Shown piece by piece: positions 7,218 to 10,999 of a stretch of 10,999 nt of DNA. The stretch spans positions 1 through 10,999 of the forward strand of contig JACQPZ010000112.1 in NCBI GenBank assembly GCA_016207265.1. Direction: 5' to 3'. Positions within the stretch are counted from its first letter, which is position 1. Every line of letters begins with the position of its first letter. A program made the translations under genes and the position numbers. Under the pieces are notes generated by a model. The model was not told the origin of the DNA, made no database searches, and worked only from the letters and a program-made list of their open reading frames with translations. The stretch comes from Candidatus Latescibacterota bacterium (GTDB taxonomy: Bacteria; Eisenbacteria; RBG-16-71-46; SZUA-252).

Positions 7218-8363
7218 ATGCGGGAGCGCGCCGACGCGCTGATCATCGGAGGAGGCGTCATCGGCGCGAGCATCGCCTACAACCTCGCGCTCCGCGGCCT
7301 GAAGCCCGTCGTGTTCGAGCGGAGCCTCCTCGGATCGGGAAACACCGGCCGCTCGGCGGGCGGCATCCGCGCGCAGTTCACCACCGAGGTGAACATACGC
7401 CTCTCCCTCTATTCGATCGCTTTCTTCGAGCGGTTCCGGGAAGCGCTCGGGGCGGATGCCGAATTCCACCGGGTCGGCTATCTGTTTCTCGCGACCACTC
7501 CGGAGCACTGGAAGCACTTCCAGGACCGCGTCGCGTTCCAGCGCCGCTTCGGCGTACAGGTCTCGCTCCTGACCGCGAAGGAGGTGACGGCGCGGTGGCC
7601 GTTCCTCAGAGCCGACGACCTTCGAGGCGCCACGTTTTCCGACCGGGACGGCTTCGCCGGCCCCTACGAGGTCACGGTCGCGTTCGCGAACGCGGCGAAG
7701 CAGCGCGGCGCCGTGTTCCAGGAGCAGGCCGAGGTCGGCGGAATCATGGCGGAACGGGGGGTCGTGACGGGGCTCCGGACGTCCCTGGGCGATTTCTCCT
7801 CGAACGTCGTCGTCGTAGCCGCTGGACCCGAGACTCCCGAGCTTGTGCGGCCGCTCGGGATCGAGGTGCCGGTCGTCCCGTACCGCCGTCACCTCTACAT
7901 GACCGAGACATTTCCGGACATCCCGGACGGGATTCCCTTCATCATCGATTCGGGCACGGGACTCTACTTCCGCAAGGAGACCGGCGGGTTGATGCTGGGG
8001 ATGGTGGACAAGACGGATCCTCCGACATTCAGCATGAACGTGGACGACGGCTACCTCGAGAAGCTCGTGGAGGCCGCCCTGATGCGAGTCCCGGTCATGG
8101 AGAAGGCGAACATCCTGAACGGCTGGGCCGGGCTCTACGACACCACACCCGACCACCACGCGATCCTGGGACGGGTGGACGAGGTCCGGGGTCTCTATCT
8201 CGCGGTCGGATTCAGCGGCCACGGGTTCATGCACAGTCCCGCCGTCGGCGCGGCGCTCTCGGAGCTGATCCTGGACGGTGCCTCCCGCTGCGTGAACATC
8301 GACGCGCTCAGCATGAACCGATTCGCGGCGGGGGCCGTCGTGGAGGAGACCAACGTCATCTGA
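7218..8363 (+). CDS. FAD-dependent oxidoreductase, DAO / sarcosine oxidase beta-like family
   Basis: The 381-residue protein has an N-terminal FAD-binding Rossmann motif, ALIIGGGVIGASIAYNLA (Gly11, Gly13, Gly16), with acidic Glu34 closing the second strand. It is followed by GNTGRSAGGIRAQF, typical of the sarcosine/dimethylglycine/proline dehydrogenase-like branch of the DAO family. The C-terminal FAD segment is AVGFSGHGFMHSPAVG (His335 in SGHG). No signal peptide or membrane helix is seen, so it is likely cytosolic. Expected chemistry is oxidation of a secondary amine or amino acid; the substrate is unknown. ATG 7218 follows the hydrolase stop by 7 bases, with GAGG overlapping that stop. Its last codons carry the Shine-Dalgarno for bshC, so the two genes appear translationally coupled. 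Glycine oxidase (ThiO) or proline dehydrogenase-type function are alternatives. Confidence 0.85.
   Translation: MRERADALIIGGGVIGASIAYNLALRGLKPVVFERSLLGSGNTGRSAGGIRAQFTTEVNIRLSLYSIAFFERFREALGADAEFHRVGYLFLATTPEHWKHFQDRVAFQRRFGVQVSLLTAKEVTARWPFLRADDLRGATFSDRDGFAGPYEVTVAFANAAKQRGAVFQEQAEVGGIMAERGVVTGLRTSLGDFSSNVVVVAAGPETPELVRPLGIEVPVVPYRRHLYMTETFPDIPDGIPFIIDSGTGLYFRKETGGLMLGMVDKTDPPTFSMNVDDGYLEKLVEAALMRVPVMEKANILNGWAGLYDTTPDHHAILGRVDEVRGLYLAVGFSGHGFMHSPAVGAALSELILDGASRCVNIDALSMNRFAAGAVVEETNVI
8342..8348 (+). promoter_or_regulatory. Perfect Shine-Dalgarno before a non-standard bshC start
   Basis: GGAGGAG sits inside the last codons of the upstream oxidoreductase gene. The end of GGAGG is 6 bases before the in-frame ACG at 8353. 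No ATG, GTG or TTG in any frame lies at suitable spacing, so this site is best explained as the ribosome binding site for bshC starting at 8353. Confidence 0.6.
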
Positions 8364-9978
8364 CCTCGAAAGGCTCCTCTATCCGACGGCGCTCTACCGG
8401 GACTTCCTGAGCGCACCCGACCGGGTACGCGACGTGTACCCGGTCGATTTCCGCACCCCTGCGCTCTTCGCCCGGTCCACCGCCGCACGGGACTTTCCGG
8501 CGGCACGGCGCGCCGCGACGGTGTCGCTCCTGCGCCAACAGGCGGAGCGTTGGGGATTCCTCGACGCGTCGCGCGCCTCGCTGGACCGTCTCGCGCGCGA
8601 GGACGCGCTCGCCGTGGTCGCGGGCCAGCAGCCGGGCCTCTTCGGCGGCCCGCTCTACACCGTGTACAAGGCCCTGACGGCGATCGCGGTCGCGCGGGAA
8701 ACAGAGCGCGCGGCCGGAAGGCCGGTCGTTCCGATCTTCTGGATTGCCGCGGACGATCACGACTTCGAGGAGATGCGCCGCGCCTACCTGAGCGACGGTG
8801 CGCCGGACCCCGGCGTCCTGGAATACCCGCTCGACGCGGTGCCGCGCGGAGCCTCCGTGGCGCGCGTGCCGCTGGGCGCGCCGATCGAGGATCTCCTGCG
8901 CTCGGTCGAAGCGAGCCTTCCTCCGTCCGAGTTTCGCGCGGAGGCGATGGCACGTCTTCGTGGCGCCTACGTGCCGGGCCGCGGGTGGGCGGACGCGTTC
9001 GCCCGGCTTACGGGGGCGTGGGTCGTCCCGTACGGGGGGCTCGTGTTCGACCCCACGGACGCCGAGGCCAAGCGGCTCGCGCTCCCCGTGTTCGAGCGCG
9101 AGATCGACCTCGGCGCGCGCTCGTCGCAGGTCGCATCCGAGCGCGGCGCGGACCTGGAATCCCGCGGGTACCACGCTCAGATCGCCCGCTCCGGGGACGA
9201 GATCAACCTCTTCTGGCACGGGGAGCGGCGCGAGGCGCTGAGGCTCACGGGGAACGGCACGTTCCGGCTCGCGGAGTCGGGGCGCACGCTCGCGAGAGCG
9301 GAGCTCCTTGCCATGGTGCGCGAGCGCCCGCAGGACGCGAGCCCGGGGGTCCTGCTCCGGCCGCTCACGCAGGATTACCTCTTTCCGACGGCCGCCTACG
9401 TGGGCGGTCCGTCCGAGGTCGCCTACTGGGCGCAGGTGAACGCGCTCTACCCGCTGTTCGAGATGCCGCCCCCCGCGGTGGTGCCGCGCGCGGGCGCGAC
9501 AATACTCGAGTCGAAGATCCGAAAGCTGCTGGATCGCTTCGGGCTCATGTGGACCTCGCTCGCGGGGGATCCGGAGGTCGTGATCCGCGAGAGCCTGAAG
9601 CGGCTCCTCCCGGAGGAGCTTCCTTCGCTCCTCGAAGCCGAACGCGGCGAGTGGCTCCGGAGCTTCGGGCGGATCGAAGCCGCGGTGTCGGCGTTCGATC
9701 CTTCGCTCCAAGGCGCGATCAAGACCGCGACGGGCAGGGTGCTCCACGAAGGAGAGAATCTCGAGCGGAAGCTCATGCAGGTATGGAAGCGGCGACAGGA
9801 GGAGTCCGTGCAGCAGATCCGCCGCGCGAGGGGGCATCTCTTCCCGCGGGGCGCGCTCCAGGAGCGCAGCATCTCGATTCTCGGATACCTGGCGCGTTAC
9901 GGCGGAGGAGTGCTCGGGGAGCTGCACCGCCGCGTCGGAGAGCCGGGAAGCCACGTCCTGGTGGAGCTTACGGGATGA
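8353..9978 (+). CDS. bshC: Bacillithiol biosynthesis cysteine-adding enzyme BshC
   Basis: BshC joins cysteine to glucosaminyl-malate in the last step of bacillithiol synthesis. Family blocks, numbered from ACG 8353, are GQQPGLFGGPLYTVYK (from 91), PIFWIAADDHD (127-137), RPLTQDYLFPT (336-346) and GGPSEVAYW (351-359). A charged helical, coiled-coil-like C-terminal region follows (about 430-510). The first canonical start in frame is GTG 8434, giving 514 aa. That would cut off DLERLLYPTALYRDFL, which matches the N-terminal segment conserved in BshC. The frame is open back to a stop at 8314 with no ATG, GTG or TTG in between. ACG 8353, after GGAGGAG, gives 541 aa, close to Bacillus subtilis BshC (539 from memory). 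The gene overlaps the oxidoreductase by 11 bases and precedes bshA by 4. Product is secure; the start is provisional. Confidence 0.92.
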   Translation, partial: TSSDLERLLYPTALYRDFLSAPDRVRDVYPVDFRTPALFARSTAARDFPAARRAATVSLLRQQAERWGFLDASRASLDRLAREDALAVVAGQQPGLFGGPLYTVYKALTAIAVARETERAAGRPVVPIFWIAADDHDFEEMRRAYLSDGAPDPGVLEYPLDAVPRGASVARVPLGAPIEDLLRSVEASLPPSEFRAEAMARLRGAYVPGRGWADAFARLTGAWVVPYGGLVFDPTDAEAKRLALPVFEREIDLGARSSQVASERGADLESRGYHAQIARSGDEINLFWHGERREALRLTGNGTFRLAESGRTLARAELLAMVRERPQDASPGVLLRPLTQDYLFPTAAYVGGPSEVAYWAQVNALYPLFEMPPPAVVPRAGATILESKIRKLLDRFGLMWTSLAGDPEVVIRESLKRLLPEELPSLLEAERGEWLRSFGRIEAAVSAFDPSLQGAIKTATGRVLHEGENLERKLMQVWKRRQEESVQQIRRARGHLFPRGALQERSISILGYLARYGGGVLGELHRRVGEPGSHVLVELTG

Positions 9979-9982
9979 CCGC

Positions 9983-10999
9983 ATGAGGATCGGGATCACC
10001 TGCTATCCGACCCACGGAGGGTCCGGCGTCGTCGCGACCGAGCTGGGAATGGAGCTCGCGAAGCGCGGCCACGAGGTCCATTTCATCTCCTACGCGCTTC
10101 CCTTCCGGCTCAAGGGATTCCAGGAGAACGTGGTCTTCCACGAGGTGCAGATGCTGGCGTACCCCCTCTTCCAGTATCCGCCCTACACGCTGGCGCTCGC
10201 GGCGAAGCTCGCCGAGGTCGCGGACGAAACCGAGCTGGACGTGCTGCACGCCCACTACGCCGTGCCGCACGCGGTCTGCGCGTATCTCGCGCGCCAGGTG
10301 TCGCGCTCTCCGAAGCTCAAGATCGTGACCACGCTCCACGGAACCGACATCACGCTCGTCGGCGCCGACCCGTCGTTTCGGCCGCTGACCCGGTTCGGGA
10401 TCGAGCAGAGCGACGGCGTCACGGCGGTCTCGGGCTACCTGAAGCAGAAGACGATCGAGGTGTTCGAGATCGATCGCGAGATCGAGGTGATCCCCAATTT
10501 CATCGACACGGAGCGGTTCGCGCCGCCGCGAACCGGGAGCTGTCCGCGGGAGCAGTTCGCGAAGAAAGGGGAGCGGCTCCTCCTCCACATCTCGAATTTC
10601 CGCCCGAGCAAGCGCGTCGAGGACGTCGTGCGCGTCTTCGCGGCGGTCCGACGCGAAGTCCCGGCTCGCCTGCTCCTGGTAGGGGACGGACCCGACCGCG
10701 TGCCCGCGAGGGAGCTGGCGGAGGAGCTGGGCGTCGGGAAGTGGGTCCGCTGGCTCGGGCAGCTCGACGCGGTGGAGGACGTGATCTCGGTGGCGGACCT
10801 CTTCGTGCTCACGAGCAAGAACGAGAGCTTCGGCCTCGCCGCGCTCGAGGCGATGTCCGCGGGCGTTCCGGTGATCGGCACGACCGCGGAGGGATTGCCC
10901 GAGCTGATCCGCGAGGGGGAGAGCGGCTATCTCCTTCCGGTCGGCGACGTGGAGGGAATGGCGCGCCGCTCGATCGAGGTCCTCTCCGATCCGAAGCTC
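9983..10999 (+). CDS. bshA: N-acetyl-alpha-D-glucosaminyl L-malate synthase BshA (3' end outside window)
   Basis: BshA is the GT-B-fold, family 4 glycosyltransferase that transfers N-acetylglucosamine from UDP-GlcNAc to L-malate, the first step of bacillithiol synthesis. The frame is open from ATG 9983 to the last base, 339 codons, against about 375-380 in the family, so some 40 residues are missing. The start MRIGITCYPTHGGSGVVATE is nearly identical to the known BshA opening. Further blocks are PFRL, FQYPPYTLALA, HAHYAVPHA (89-97), TTLHGTDIT (HGTD 119-122), RFGIEQSDGVTAVS, NFIDTERF and HISNFRPSKR. The nucleotide-sugar signature with Glu281 and Glu289 is ESFGLAALE. ATG lies 4 bases after the bshC stop, with GGGA at 9972-9975. 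These motifs separate it from generic group 1 glycosyltransferases. Confidence 0.95.
   Translation, partial: MRIGITCYPTHGGSGVVATELGMELAKRGHEVHFISYALPFRLKGFQENVVFHEVQMLAYPLFQYPPYTLALAAKLAEVADETELDVLHAHYAVPHAVCAYLARQVSRSPKLKIVTTLHGTDITLVGADPSFRPLTRFGIEQSDGVTAVSGYLKQKTIEVFEIDREIEVIPNFIDTERFAPPRTGSCPREQFAKKGERLLLHISNFRPSKRVEDVVRVFAAVRREVPARLLLVGDGPDRVPARELAEELGVGKWVRWLGQLDAVEDVISVADLFVLTSKNESFGLAALEAMSAGVPVIGTTAEGLPELIREGESGYLLPVGDVEGMARRSIEVLSDPKL

Noticed and set aside
8356..9999. 547-codon open frame on the - strand opposite bshC
   Set aside because: Antisense shadow of bshC with low-complexity Arg/Glu/His-rich translation and no motif.

Overview
The window is a GC-rich, densely packed stretch of bacterial chromosome. 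Every gene I can support lies on the + strand. It contains eight genes, the first and last cut by the window edges. No RNA gene, insertion sequence, CRISPR array or long repeat is visible, and no gene-free stretch exceeds about 80 bases.

Region 1 (2-4366) is part of a respiratory complex I (NADH:quinone oxidoreductase) operon: the 3' end of nuoB, then nuoD, nuoF and nuoG, packed with gaps of 2-8 bases. The usual nuoC (between B and D) and nuoE (between D and F) are both missing from this run. NuoD carries no fused NuoC domain. NuoG is short (542 aa) but keeps all its N-terminal cluster ligands, including the four cysteines of the N7 site. An adenosine deaminase gene (4323-5444) overlaps the end of nuoG by 44 bases and looks translationally coupled to it.

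Region 2 (5445-5524) is the only real intergenic space. It holds a candidate sigma70-type promoter with a 17-base spacer. A dyad (TGAAC-N11-GTTCA around GGCCGGCC) overlaps the -35 box, and a good ribosome binding site follows. This likely starts a second transcription unit.

Region 3 (5525-10999) holds five genes in tight succession: a SAM-dependent O-methyltransferase-type protein, a metallo-beta-lactamase-fold hydrolase of glyoxalase II type, a FAD-dependent amine/amino-acid oxidoreductase (DAO family), bshC and bshA. The last two encode the first and last enzymes of bacillithiol biosynthesis, so the unit looks like a low-molecular-weight thiol locus. The methyltransferase and hydrolase are plausible partners, for thiol N-methylation as known in Chlorobiaceae and for thioester hydrolysis, but that is inference. 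bshC has no ATG/GTG/TTG at the expected place. A perfect GGAGGAG Shine-Dalgarno sits just before an in-frame ACG that gives the family's normal length (541 aa).

Organism: high GC, complex I with a long cluster-bearing NuoG, an adenosine deaminase with the NTDN motif, and bacillithiol genes outside a Firmicutes-like low-GC context. This fits a Gram-negative-type or candidate-phylum lineage such as Gemmatimonadota, Eisenbacteria, Acidobacteriota or Deinococcus relatives. The sequence alone does not decide between them.
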